From assembly GCA_963844205.1 (NCBI GenBank), contig CAWJNK010000017.1, positions 143,698 through 207,697 of the forward strand: a stretch of 64,000 bases of DNA, given 5' to 3'. The position numbers were made by a program, and so were the translations under genes. The notes under the pieces were generated by a model. The model was not told the origin of the DNA and ran no database searches. It saw nothing but the letters and a program-made list of their open reading frames with translations. Below, in pieces: positions 1-8,430 of the stretch. Every line of letters begins with the position of its first letter. The first letter of the stretch is position 1. This DNA is from DASSUW01 sp963844205. GTDB lineage: Bacteria; Actinomycetota; Thermoleophilia; Solirubrobacterales; Solirubrobacteraceae.

Positions 1-627
1 GACCTGGCCGACCGCGCGGGATTGTCCACCGGCACGATCGAGGACGGGCCGTCGCTGCCGCGTTACGTCGCCGACAGCCGGCGCGACGCGTACGCGCACC
101 TGCAGGCGCTCGCCGACCGGCTGGGCTTCGAGCTCTACGCCGACATCGATGGGCAGCTCATGTTCCACGCGCCCGGCGGTCTCGGCGGCGAGGCCTACGC
201 GTACGGCGAGCACCTGCTGGACGTCGGCGCAGACCGCCGCCCGCCGGTGCTCGCCGGCGTCGCGGTGAGCGGCGAGAGCCCGATGTCGACAGAAGGCGAC
301 AGCACGGTCGCCTGGCTCACGACCGACCCAGCGGACTACCGTGGCAGCGCGGGCAGCGGCGACCTCCTCGTGGTCGACGCGGTGGCCCGCACGAAGGACC
401 TCGCGGACCGCTTCGCGACCGGGATCATGAGCGTCGGCGAGCGCACCGCGCACGTCGTGCTCGCGACCGTGCTCGGCCGCCCGGGCCTCGACCTCGGCGC
501 GACCGTGGACGTGAGCGGCCATGCCGACTCCGTAGCCGCGGGCAGCGGCTACGTGCGCGCGCTGCGGCACCGGTTCGACGACGCCCGCGGCTTCGTGACC
601 GACGTCCGGGTGGCGGTGGATGCGTGA
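1..627 (+). CDS. Baseplate hub protein, gpD/VgrG-Pvc8 family (5' end outside window)
   Basis: The reading frame is open from base 1, so the start lies left of the window; only the last 208 residues are seen. The segment GTIEDGPSLPRYVADSR followed by DAYAHLQALADRLGFELY is typical of late-control gpD / VgrG-like hub proteins of P2-type tails and extracellular contractile injection systems. In such particles a trimer of this protein caps the inner tube and carries the spike made by the next gene. The stop overlaps the GTG of the gpV-like gene by 4 bases, the first of a series of coupled junctions. Family assignment is from motif recognition; whether it belongs to a phage tail or an injection system cannot be told from this part. 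Confidence 0.8.
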   Translation, partial: DLADRAGLSTGTIEDGPSLPRYVADSRRDAYAHLQALADRLGFELYADIDGQLMFHAPGGLGGEAYAYGEHLLDVGADRRPPVLAGVAVSGESPMSTEGDSTVAWLTTDPADYRGSAGSGDLLVVDAVARTKDLADRFATGIMSVGERTAHVVLATVLGRPGLDLGATVDVSGHADSVAAGSGYVRALRHRFDDARGFVTDVRVAVDA

Positions 628-1319
628 CCGGGATGCTGGAGCTCGTGCGCCGCGTCGTCCGCAGCGAGCTGGCGCGGACGCGCACCAACGCACTCGCGGT
701 CGTGACGGCGGTGCACGCGCACACGGCCGAGGACGACGAGAACAACTACGAGGTCGACGTGAAGCTCAAGCACGATGACCTCGAGCTGAAGCGGGTGCCG
801 GTCAGCATCCCGCACGCGGGGGCGGCGGCGCCGGCTCGAGTCGGCGACCTCGTGCTCGTCCAGCCGCTCGACGGCGAGCTCCAGCAGTCGCTCGTGACCG
901 CGCGCTTCTACCACGTCGACGACCGCCCGCCGCTGCATCAGGAGGACGAGATCCTGCTCGAGCATCGCGTGGCCGACGGGACGCTCAACCACCTGCGCTT
1001 CGCCCAGGACGGCACGATCGTCCTGCAGCGCGACGTGACGAAGCCCGAGGACAACAGCGAGGCCAAGACCACGCTGCGTATCGACGGCGCGAGCGGCGAC
1101 GTCAAGCTCACGGCCGGCGACGCGATCGTGATCGAGCTCGTCAACGACGGCGAGATCCGCATCACCGCCGACGGCAAGCCGATCGGGATCACCTGCGACA
1201 AGCTCACCGTCGACGGCGAGCTGCTGGTCAAGGGGAACTCGGAGGTCGACGGGGAGCTGAAGGTCGTCACGAGCGGCAAGACGACCACGATCAAGGGCGG
1301 GGAGATCTCGGCGACCTGA
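624..1319 (+). CDS. Baseplate spike protein, gpV/gp5-OB family
   Basis: A 231-residue protein starting with GTG inside the stop of the hub gene. An OB-fold-like N-terminal half (about residues 20-110, with the segment ARVGDLVLVQPLDGE) is followed by a run of short beta repeats (about 140-230, GDVKLTAGDAIVIEL, GEIRITADGKPIGIT, GEISAT), the layout of gpV-type spikes whose C-terminus forms a trimeric beta-helix needle. It should sit on the hub and carry the PAAR-like tip encoded next. Position between hub and tip supports the call as much as the sequence does. Confidence 0.82.
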   Translation: MTGMLELVRRVVRSELARTRTNALAVVTAVHAHTAEDDENNYEVDVKLKHDDLELKRVPVSIPHAGAAAPARVGDLVLVQPLDGELQQSLVTARFYHVDDRPPLHQEDEILLEHRVADGTLNHLRFAQDGTIVLQRDVTKPEDNSEAKTTLRIDGASGDVKLTAGDAIVIELVNDGEIRITADGKPIGITCDKLTVDGELLVKGNSEVDGELKVVTSGKTTTIKGGEISAT

Positions 1320-1714
1320 TGGCCGACCTCGTCCTCACCGGCATGCTCAACCTGGCGGGCACCCTCGACCTCAAGCCCTCCGGCAAGCTCAAGATCGGCG
1401 CGCTGGAGGCGCTCGTCGAGGCGGCCGAGGGCACCGGCGCCCCCGTGCCCCTGCCGCCGCCTGGGCCCGTCGACACGGGCACGAAGGTGAAGGTGCAGAA
1501 GTCCTTCAACGCCACCGTGAAGGCCAACGGCAAGGCGCTCGTCACGCAGGGCGTGACGATGCAGGGGAACACGCCGACCTGGCCCGGGATGGTGCAGGCG
1601 AGCATTGGCAATCCGACCGTCACCGCCAACTTCATCCCCATCAACGTCGCAAACGACCTCGCGGTGACCCTGCCCACCGGCGCCCCGGCGCCCCTGACCA
1701 CGAGCGGGCAGTGA
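1319..1714 (+). CDS. PAAR-like spike-tip protein
   Basis: A 131-residue protein whose ATG overlaps the previous stop (TGATG). The C-terminal half contains VTQGVTMQGNTPTWPGMV and a following segment ending NFIPINVANDLAVTLP, which resembles the PAAR-like tip proteins (Afp10-type) of contractile injection systems, where the short protein sharpens the spike and can dock cargo. The N-terminal 50 residues (LTGMLNLAGTLDLKPSGK) are a beta-repeat linker. No toxin extension is fused to it. The call rests on motif similarity and gene order; no metal-binding His/Cys set is obvious. Confidence 0.7.
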   Translation: MADLVLTGMLNLAGTLDLKPSGKLKIGALEALVEAAEGTGAPVPLPPPGPVDTGTKVKVQKSFNATVKANGKALVTQGVTMQGNTPTWPGMVQASIGNPTVTANFIPINVANDLAVTLPTGAPAPLTTSGQ

Positions 1715-2448
1715 TGGCACCCGTCCAGCTCGCGATCGTCCAGCCCGCCGACGGCGCGGTCCTGCTCAATCCCGCGACGCAGCTCGTGGGGCAGCTCGTC
1801 AGCGCGCCGCCCGAGCTGGCCGGCGTGTTGCTCCACTACCGGTGGTACTCGAGTCTCTTCCCCGCTGACGAGGACCGCATCTCGATCAACGAAGATGCGC
1901 TCACCGACCCCGCCACGCCGCTGCCGTACACGCTCGGGTACGGCCGCAACGTGCTGAGCCTCGGTGCCAGCGACAAGCCGGCGGAGGCGGACATCAAGAA
2001 CAGCGTTCACGGCGGCGTCGCCGGCGGTTCGGACGGGCCCACGCGCTGCGTGGTGACCGTTCTCCGCGCCGCGATCGTCGCGCCGGCGGCCGGCGCCACG
2101 CTCAGCCGCGCCTCGACCACGCTCGTGGCTGAGGCCCCGGTCCGCGCCGACGACGAGGACCACGCGGAGGCCGACCGCCTTCGCTACCACTGGCGCTTCA
2201 CTCCGCAGCCGGCCGACAGCCGCGCCACGGTCACCGTCAGCGGTCCGCCGCTCGAGGGCGACACCGCCGCGTTCAACGCGCTCGTCTTCGAACCCGGCCT
2301 GGGCTCGACCGGACGCGTCGCCCGCTACGCGGGAGCGCTCCCGTCCGCGATCGGGCTCGGGGCGTACCAGCTCAGGCTGCGCGTCGACTCCGCCGACGAC
2401 CCGGCGCTGGGCGCCGAGGTGACTCGCTCGGTGGTGATCGCGGCGTGA
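1714..2448 (+). CDS. Two-repeat Ig-like structural protein of the tail operon, function unknown
   Basis: About 244 residues, with ATG in a TGATG overlap (a GTG three bases earlier is also possible). The protein has two copies of an all-beta unit: IVQPADGAVLLNPATQLVGQ near residue 8 and IVAPAAGATLSRASTTLVAE near residue 118, each followed by a Tyr-Trp segment (HYRWYSS; RYHWRF). This looks like tandem immunoglobulin-like domains as found in decorating or adhesive proteins of tail structures. There is no signal peptide, consistent with assembly in the cytoplasm as part of the particle. I do not recognise a named family; the function is inferred only from its place between tip and gp25 genes. Confidence 0.6.
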   Translation: MAPVQLAIVQPADGAVLLNPATQLVGQLVSAPPELAGVLLHYRWYSSLFPADEDRISINEDALTDPATPLPYTLGYGRNVLSLGASDKPAEADIKNSVHGGVAGGSDGPTRCVVTVLRAAIVAPAAGATLSRASTTLVAEAPVRADDEDHAEADRLRYHWRFTPQPADSRATVTVSGPPLEGDTAAFNALVFEPGLGSTGRVARYAGALPSAIGLGAYQLRLRVDSADDPALGAEVTRSVVIAA

Positions 2449-2873
2449 ACGGCGAGCGCGAGCGGCTGTTCGGTGACGACCTGCGCCTGCGCGACGGCGC
2501 GGCCGGCATGGACCTCGTCCGCCACGGCAGCGGCGACCTCGACCTCGCGCACGGCAATGACGCGATCGCCCAGGCGCTGTATCTCCGCCTGATGGTCCGC
2601 CGCGGCGAGCTTGCCCGCATCGGCTGGCCCGAGTACGGCTCGCGGCTGCACGAGCTGATCGGCGAGCCGAGCATCACGCGCACGCACGCGCGCGTGATGG
2701 CGCTCGCGCGCGAGGCCGTCGAGGCCGACCCGCGAGTGGAGGCCGTCACGCAGGTCTCCGCCACCGTGCCGCCGGGCGACCGCGACGTCGTCCGTGTCGC
2801 GCTCGAAGTCCAGCTGATCACCGAGCAGAACCCGCTGAACCTCGTCTTCGACGTCGCCCTGGGTAGCGCATGA
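2445..2873 (+). CDS. Baseplate wedge protein, gp25/GpW family
   Basis: A 142-residue protein with the gp25-family layout: helix-rich N-terminus, ALYLRLMVRRGELA, then WPEYGSRLHELIGEP, the conserved segment in which gp25 proteins pack onto the sheath initiator position, and a C-terminal beta sheet (VEVQLIT). The usual length of the family is about 100-150 residues, so it is complete. ATG overlaps the previous stop by 4 bases and its own stop overlaps the J gene. gp25 joins the baseplate wedges to the sheath, so its presence says the particle is contractile. Confidence 0.85.
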   Translation: MNGERERLFGDDLRLRDGAAGMDLVRHGSGDLDLAHGNDAIAQALYLRLMVRRGELARIGWPEYGSRLHELIGEPSITRTHARVMALAREAVEADPRVEAVTQVSATVPPGDRDVVRVALEVQLITEQNPLNLVFDVALGSA

Positions 2874-4777
2874 TCGATCCCGGACATCCCTTCTCGGTCC
2901 CCTACGCGGACGTCATCGCCGCCCTCGAGGACCGCCTCCGCAACGGCACCGAGCAGTCCGCCCAGTGGCAGTTCGTCTTCCAGAGCGCGCGCACCACGTA
3001 CGAACTGCCGCGCGACGCGAGCGCGATCACGAGCGTCAGCGGCTTCGTAGGCCAGACCTACACGGAATTCGAACCGGATGTCCACTACCGCCTCGCCAGC
3101 AACCGGCTCGTGTGGCTCGATCCCGACGTGCGCCCGCGCGACGTGTCGCGCGTGGATGTCGAGTACACCTACAACGAGCGGCCGTCGGGGCTGACCGACT
3201 TCAACGAGGGCAGCGTCGCCGGCACGCTCATCCGCGCCGTCGCACGCGAGCTCAAGGTCGTATACGAGCAGATGGACCAGGCGTACCGGCGCGCGTTCAT
3301 CGACGTCGCCACAGGCTCGGCGCTCGACAGCGTCGTGGCGCTGCTCGGGATCATCCGCAACCCGGCGATCAAGGCGCGCGGCCCCGTCACGTACGTGCGG
3401 CGAACGGCGACCAACCGCGAGGTCGTGATCCCGGCCGGCCAGCGCGTGGCGGCGCCCGGGGGGCGCACGTTCGTGACGCTGGCCGCCGCGGCTATCCCCG
3501 TCGAGCGCGACGAGTTCGGCTCCCAGGTCGGCGGCGTTGTGCGGACCGCAGACAAGATCGCGACCCTGGTCGGCGTCTGGCCGCGCGACGACGACCCGGA
3601 CGCCGATGACCCGCTGCCGTCGGAGCCGACAGCGGCGGAGCAGCCGTTCGGGGAGGACGAGCGCGCGGTCACCCTCGCGCCGCCGCTGCCGGCCGGGGAG
3701 CTGCGGATCCGCTACCAGCCGAAGAGCGTGACGGTCGAGGCGGAGGCCGTCGAGGCAGGGCCGGAGGGCAATCTCGACGCCGGCTCGATCACGGTCATGC
3801 CGACGCCCCCGACCGGCGTCAACGGCGTGATCAACGAAGCTCCGATGCAGGGCGGGCGCGAGGCGGAGCCCGACGACCAGCTGCGCGAGCGCGCCAAGCA
3901 CGCGCTCGAGCGGGCGGGCAACGCGACGCTCAACGCGCTGCGCTTCGGCGTGCTGGACGTCGACGGGATCGACGAGGTGGAGGTGGTCGACCACGCCGCG
4001 GACTCGTCGCTCGCGCTCGGCGAGGTCCGGCTGCGCTACTCGGCGTCGGGCGATCTCGACGAGGTCGAGCGCAACGTCGACGCCACCGTCGCGGCGACGC
4101 GCGCAGCCGGCATCCGCGTCGTCGCCGAGTTGATCGAGACCGTGCTTGTCTCCGGCACGTTCTACCTGGTGCCGGACGCCGAGGGCGCGGCCGGTTCCGA
4201 GGACCGGTTCCTCGCCGCGGTCATCGCGGAGATCGACGCGCTCGGCATCGGCGCGCCGCTGTCGCCGCGCCGGCTCAGCTCGAAGGCGTACCAGGTGGGC
4301 GGGCTGGCGGACGTGGCCGAGGCGCAGCTCGAGGCAAAGGGCGCGCCGATCGCCGACCCGTATGTCGTGACGCCCGCGCAGCTCGTCCGTCCGGACGAGG
4401 AGAATCTGCACGCCGTCCTGCTGCGGGCGCTGCACGTCAGCGCGACGCGCGCCGCGGGGACGGCCACGGAGGTCGACCTGCAGCTCGTCGACGAGGACGG
4501 GACACCGCTCGCCGTCGCCGGCTCCCTCACGCTCGGTGTCGCCGTCGAGCTCGCGGCGCGCCGCAAGACCGCGCCCGACCAGCCGCCCGTGCGCGTCGGC
4601 GACGTGACGCGCGACGTCGTCTTCGACGCGGCGCCGAAGGCGACCCTGACGATCGACCCTGCCGGCGATGGGCCCGGCTTCGACGAAGCGATCCACCTAT
4701 CGCCGCTGACCGCGACGATCGCCGCCGCGGCGTACCCCGGTTTGCAGCCCACGACCGCGGAGATCCCCGCCAGCTGA
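2870..4777 (+). CDS. Baseplate J-like protein (gp47/J family)
   Basis: A 635-residue protein. Residues about 120-180 contain RAFIDVATGSALDSVVALLG followed by a GPVTYVRR beta strand and a VIPAGQRV turn, the hallmark of baseplate J proteins, and the region around 325-345 has the family feature GGREAEPDDQLRERAKHAL. It forms the baseplate wedge that triggers sheath contraction. The C-terminal 170 residues are an extra beta-rich domain. Overlaps on both sides (ATGA with gp25, TGATG with the next gene) place it in one translationally coupled operon. Confidence 0.88.
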   Translation: MIDPGHPFSVPYADVIAALEDRLRNGTEQSAQWQFVFQSARTTYELPRDASAITSVSGFVGQTYTEFEPDVHYRLASNRLVWLDPDVRPRDVSRVDVEYTYNERPSGLTDFNEGSVAGTLIRAVARELKVVYEQMDQAYRRAFIDVATGSALDSVVALLGIIRNPAIKARGPVTYVRRTATNREVVIPAGQRVAAPGGRTFVTLAAAAIPVERDEFGSQVGGVVRTADKIATLVGVWPRDDDPDADDPLPSEPTAAEQPFGEDERAVTLAPPLPAGELRIRYQPKSVTVEAEAVEAGPEGNLDAGSITVMPTPPTGVNGVINEAPMQGGREAEPDDQLRERAKHALERAGNATLNALRFGVLDVDGIDEVEVVDHAADSSLALGEVRLRYSASGDLDEVERNVDATVAATRAAGIRVVAELIETVLVSGTFYLVPDAEGAAGSEDRFLAAVIAEIDALGIGAPLSPRRLSSKAYQVGGLADVAEAQLEAKGAPIADPYVVTPAQLVRPDEENLHAVLLRALHVSATRAAGTATEVDLQLVDEDGTPLAVAGSLTLGVAVELAARRKTAPDQPPVRVGDVTRDVVFDAAPKATLTIDPAGDGPGFDEAIHLSPLTATIAAAAYPGLQPTTAEIPAS

Positions 4778-6033
4778 TGTCGTTCAAGACCGACGAGCTG
4801 CTCGAGAGCCTGCCCGACGCCTACGCGGCCGCCGACACGAGCTCGCTCGTGCACCGGCTGCTGGACGCGATCGGCGCGGAGCTCATGGTCGCCGACGCGT
4901 CGGTCAAGCGCCTGCTCAAGTCGCACTGGGTCGACTACGCCGAAGGCGCCGGCCTCGACGGGCTGGGCGCGACGCTCGGGGTGCAGCGGCGGCGGCTGCC
5001 GGGCGGTGAGCTCGAAGACGACAAGTCGTTCCGGGGCCGGCTGAAGTCGGTCGTCCGGCTGTTCACCGGCGGCGGCACCATCGAGGCGGTGACCGGGGCC
5101 GTCCGCTCCGCGCTCGGGCTCCCGTTCCACCTCTCGCTGCTCAACCTGCCGGTGCAGCTGCGGAAGGACCTCGAGCGGCTCGTCGTGCTCGAGGAGTTCT
5201 CGCCGACGCCCGAGCGGCTGGTGTTCGAGGACCCGCTCGAGCAGGACGGCGCATCGGAGCTGGTGATCGACGTCGACGTCCGCTCGGCGCTCGACGCCCG
5301 CGCCCGGATCGCCTGGACGTTCGCCGGCAGCGGCCGCGCGCTCTCGGTCGAGCGTGTCGACGGCGGCGGCGTGCGGTCCAAGCCGAGCTTCACGGTCCTG
5401 CCGGGCAAGCAGCTCGTGCTGGCCACGACCGCTGCCGGCTCGTTCAGCGCGGTCGTCGGCAACACCGACGTGTCGAGCCAGTTCACCGCACTCGACGGGG
5501 TCTCACCGCCCGCGCTGCCCGCGATCCCGCGCGAGCCGAGCCGCTGGCGGCTGCGGGCCAAGGGCAGCATGTTCGACGAGAACGCATTCGACGACGACAC
5601 GTTCGACCTGCCGGACTTCAGCGTCGAGCTCGCGTGGACGCGGACGCAGCCGATGACCTTCGACGTCTTCGTGCCGTACTTCCTCGGCGACGCGGTCGAG
5701 GCGCTCGTCGAGCAGCACGGCTACACGGGCGAGATCTTCGCCTTCGAGGGACTGCCGCTCGAGATCATCCAGCAGGTCGTCGACGACGCGCGCGCGGCCG
5801 GCGTGCGCGGCAGCGTCCACTTCTCGCTGACCTTCATCGAGGACCACGGCACGCGCGAGCTGCCGCTCCGCCTCGACGGCCTCCGGCGTCAGAGCGAGGA
5901 TCAGCGCATGGCCGATGCGCTCGCAATCGGCAGCCTCAACTCGGCGACCGAGGACCAGTCGGCGGACGAGCTGTTCGCGCTCGCCGCCGAATTCGACATC
6001 GCCACCTTCGACGGCCCGTTCGGGACGGTGTGA
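4777..6033 (+). CDS. Tail protein I-like baseplate component
   Basis: A 418-residue protein. The first 120 residues (MSFKTDELLESLPDAYAAAD; then GLDGLGATLGVQRRRLPGGE; then FRGRLKSVVRLFTGGGTIEA) match the pattern of gpI-like tail proteins, which sit between wedge protein J and the fibre. The remainder is a long beta-rich region without recognised motifs, so the protein is about twice the length of P2 gpI. The order V - W - J - I - fibre seen here is that of P2-like tails. A 12-base gap with a GAGGAG ribosome site separates it from the next gene. Confidence 0.7.
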   Translation: MSFKTDELLESLPDAYAAADTSSLVHRLLDAIGAELMVADASVKRLLKSHWVDYAEGAGLDGLGATLGVQRRRLPGGELEDDKSFRGRLKSVVRLFTGGGTIEAVTGAVRSALGLPFHLSLLNLPVQLRKDLERLVVLEEFSPTPERLVFEDPLEQDGASELVIDVDVRSALDARARIAWTFAGSGRALSVERVDGGGVRSKPSFTVLPGKQLVLATTAAGSFSAVVGNTDVSSQFTALDGVSPPALPAIPREPSRWRLRAKGSMFDENAFDDDTFDLPDFSVELAWTRTQPMTFDVFVPYFLGDAVEALVEQHGYTGEIFAFEGLPLEIIQQVVDDARAAGVRGSVHFSLTFIEDHGTRELPLRLDGLRRQSEDQRMADALAIGSLNSATEDQSADELFALAAEFDIATFDGPFGTV

Positions 6034-6045
6034 GAGGAGCAACGC

Positions 6046-6537
6046 GTGCACGAGAGCATGGACATGAAGGGCGCGATCACGCTGCGCCTCGAGGACGCCG
6101 AAGGGCGAGTCGTCCATCAGCAGCATCGCGCCAACCGAATCGTCAAGGGTGGGCGCGCGAACGTCGCGCGCCTGTTCGGCGGCGTGACCTCGGGCGCGCC
6201 GCCCGGGAAGGTCACCCACATCGGCGTCGGCACCGACGGGCGAGCACCGACCGACGACGACACCGCGCTGTTCGCCGAGCGCTCCCCGCGCAACCCGATC
6301 ACTGACGTCGTCTACACCGACTTCGACGACACGTCATCGGGCCCGGCGGTCAAGCGCACACGGGTATCGCTGACCGCCGTTTTCGACTTCAACCAGGCCA
6401 ACGACGCGACCCCGCTGCGCGAGGCCGGCGTGTTCACGGCCGCAGCCGGAGGGGTCATGTACAACCGCGTGACCATGGAGCCCGTCGTCAAGACCAACGC
6501 CTTCAAGCTGACCGTGCTCTGGGACATCGTGTTCTAG
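6046..6537 (+). CDS. Small tail-fibre-associated protein, function unknown
   Basis: A 163-residue protein starting with GTG, chosen because AGGAG lies about seven bases upstream; ATG codons at 6058 and 6064 are in-frame alternatives. It is soluble and beta-rich, with KVTHIGVGTDGRAPTDDDTALFAE and a C-terminal MEPVVKTNAFKLTVLWDIVF, a pattern seen in adaptor-like proteins next to fibre genes. It directly precedes the long fibre gene, so an adaptor or fibre-base role is likely. The family is not firmly recognised. Confidence 0.6.
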   Translation: MHESMDMKGAITLRLEDAEGRVVHQQHRANRIVKGGRANVARLFGGVTSGAPPGKVTHIGVGTDGRAPTDDDTALFAERSPRNPITDVVYTDFDDTSSGPAVKRTRVSLTAVFDFNQANDATPLREAGVFTAAAGGVMYNRVTMEPVVKTNAFKLTVLWDIVF

Positions 6538-6558
6538 GGCCTGACACAGGAGCACGAG

Positions 6559-8427
6559 ATGCCGATCACGCCAGCCACTCCGTTCCCGAAGGCGCGCGGC
6601 GACACCGTGCGCTCGACCGACTGGAACCAGCTCGTCAACGAGGTCGTCCGGCTCGACAACGCGAAGGTCAATCGCGCCGGCGACGTCGTCAGCGGACAAC
6701 TGTCGGTCAACGCCGCGTTGCTCATGAGCGGCGTGACGAGCCGGCTCCAGATCAGCCAGAGCGCGCCCGCGAACGAGTCGCTCGTCGGCGGCACGATCGC
6801 CTTGACCGGGGGCGGGACCGGCAGCCGACAGGGACTCAGCGTGAGCGCGAGCGGCGCGGGCTTCATCCGCGGACTCAGCGTCGACACGACGTCCAGCGGC
6901 GCGCAGCTGACACAGGGGCTCAGCGTGAGCGCCAACGGGAGCGGCGGAACGGGCTTTGCCGAGGCGCTCTCGATCGTTGCGCAGGGCGGGACGGGCGGTG
7001 TACGTGGTATGGCCGTGACGGCCCTGCACGCAGGCGACCAGAACACCAGTGAAGCCGCCAGCATCTCCGCGTACGGAGACGGCAAGGGGCCGCGCACCGG
7101 GCTGAACGTGTTCGCCAGCGGCGGAGGCAACGGCGCCTTCGTTCAGGGCGCCACGTTGAACGCCCAGGTCACCGGGGACACGAACGGCGGCAATGGGCTC
7201 GGCGTCTTCATCGGGGGTGACGGCAAAGCGTTCCGCACCGCCCTTTCCATCAACGCGCACACGGGCGCCAATGGCGCGGGGGTGCAGGGCGGGCAACTCA
7301 GCGTGACCGCCGGCGCCGGGGGCGGCACCGGCCTCAACGTCACCACGCAGGCCACAGGCACCGGCTCGGTCACCGGCTTGAGCAACCAGGTGTCCGGCGA
7401 CGGCACCGGGAACCGCACCGGCGCGATCTTCACGGCGACCGGCGGAGCAAACGGTGCGTTCTGCAACGCGCTGGTGGCCCAGGCCTTCGCCACCGGCGCC
7501 AACCAGGCGCGAGGGTTGAGCATCGGCGTGAGCGGCAACGGCACCGGAATGCGCTACGGCGCCATCATCGGCGTCGGCGGTGCCGCCGGAGGCGGGCATG
7601 CGGTCGGCGCCGATATCAGCGCCAGCGCGCCCACGGACATCTCCGCCACCGGAATCAACGTGTCCGCCAGTGGAGGTGGGGCAGGCGTCCGCTACGGCAT
7701 CTTCGCCTCGGTTTCGGGCACCAACGCCTACGCCGGCTTCTTCAGTGGCAACGTCCACGTCGCGGGCACGCTCAGCAAGGCCGCGGGCAGCTTCCTGATC
7801 GACCACCCGACCGACCCGCGCAACAAGACGCTGCGCCACAACCTCGTCGAGTCGCCGGAGCACCTGTGCATCTACCGCGGCCGGGTGACGCTCGACGAGG
7901 ACGGCAAGGCGAGCGTGGAGCTGCCGCGCTACTTCGCCGCGCTCACCGACGAGGAGGCGGCGACCGTCTATCTGACGCCGCTCGGCAGCACGCCGTTCGC
8001 CGCGAGCTACGCATGGAACCGCAAGCACACGGCGTTCACGGTCCGTGGCACGGCGGGCGCCGAGGTCGCGTACATGGTCCTGGCCGACCGCGACGATCCC
8101 GTCGCGCGCCGGCTGCGCCAGCCAGTGGAGGAGACCAAGGGCCCGCGGGGCGTGGTCGAGAAGGGACAGTTCCTCAACCCCGAGGCCTATGAGGAGCCGC
8201 TCGAGAGCGGCGTCACGTTTGCGGCCGAGGAGACGATGGCTGCCGTCACGCTCGAGGAGGAGCCGCCGGAGGTGGTCGTGCCCGAAGGGCTGCCGCCCGA
8301 CGTCGCGGACGCGCTCGATCCCACGACGCCGCCGCCTGAGCCGGTGATCCCGGAGATCATCGAGGCCCCGGACATCAAGCCGATCAAGCCGATCAAGCCG
8401 ACCAAGCCTTCGAAGCGCCGGAAGTGA
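6559..8427 (+). CDS. Tail fibre with Gly-rich beta-helix repeats and a conserved C-terminal head
   Basis: A 622-residue protein preceded by AGGAG. Residues about 20-80 are a coiled base; about 75-400 are a run of short repeats of roughly 15 residues (for example GLSVSASGAGFIRG, GLSVSANGSGGTG, SLNINAHTG-like units), as expected for a trimeric beta-helix shaft. From about 405 comes a globular domain, FLIDHPTDPRNKTLRHNLVE ... YRGRVTLDEDGKASVELP, a segment found at the C-terminus of many phage-like and surface fibres. The last 80 residues are acidic and Pro-rich and finish in IKPIKPIKPTKPSKRRK, a basic tail. It is the likely receptor-binding fibre of the particle. Confidence 0.75.
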   Translation: MPITPATPFPKARGDTVRSTDWNQLVNEVVRLDNAKVNRAGDVVSGQLSVNAALLMSGVTSRLQISQSAPANESLVGGTIALTGGGTGSRQGLSVSASGAGFIRGLSVDTTSSGAQLTQGLSVSANGSGGTGFAEALSIVAQGGTGGVRGMAVTALHAGDQNTSEAASISAYGDGKGPRTGLNVFASGGGNGAFVQGATLNAQVTGDTNGGNGLGVFIGGDGKAFRTALSINAHTGANGAGVQGGQLSVTAGAGGGTGLNVTTQATGTGSVTGLSNQVSGDGTGNRTGAIFTATGGANGAFCNALVAQAFATGANQARGLSIGVSGNGTGMRYGAIIGVGGAAGGGHAVGADISASAPTDISATGINVSASGGGAGVRYGIFASVSGTNAYAGFFSGNVHVAGTLSKAAGSFLIDHPTDPRNKTLRHNLVESPEHLCIYRGRVTLDEDGKASVELPRYFAALTDEEAATVYLTPLGSTPFAASYAWNRKHTAFTVRGTAGAEVAYMVLADRDDPVARRLRQPVEETKGPRGVVEKGQFLNPEAYEEPLESGVTFAAEETMAAVTLEEEPPEVVVPEGLPPDVADALDPTTPPPEPVIPEIIEAPDIKPIKPIKPTKPSKRRK

Positions 8428-8430
8428 GCG

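Noticed and set aside
2372..4696. 774-codon minus-strand frame opposite gp25 and J genes
   Set aside because: Same GC-shadow effect; composition dominated by Arg, Asp, Val and Ala without motifs.
6770..7800. Repetitive DNA that could be mistaken for a CRISPR array
   Set aside because: The repeats are in frame, degenerate and protein-coding; there are no constant repeats with unique spacers and no cas genes.
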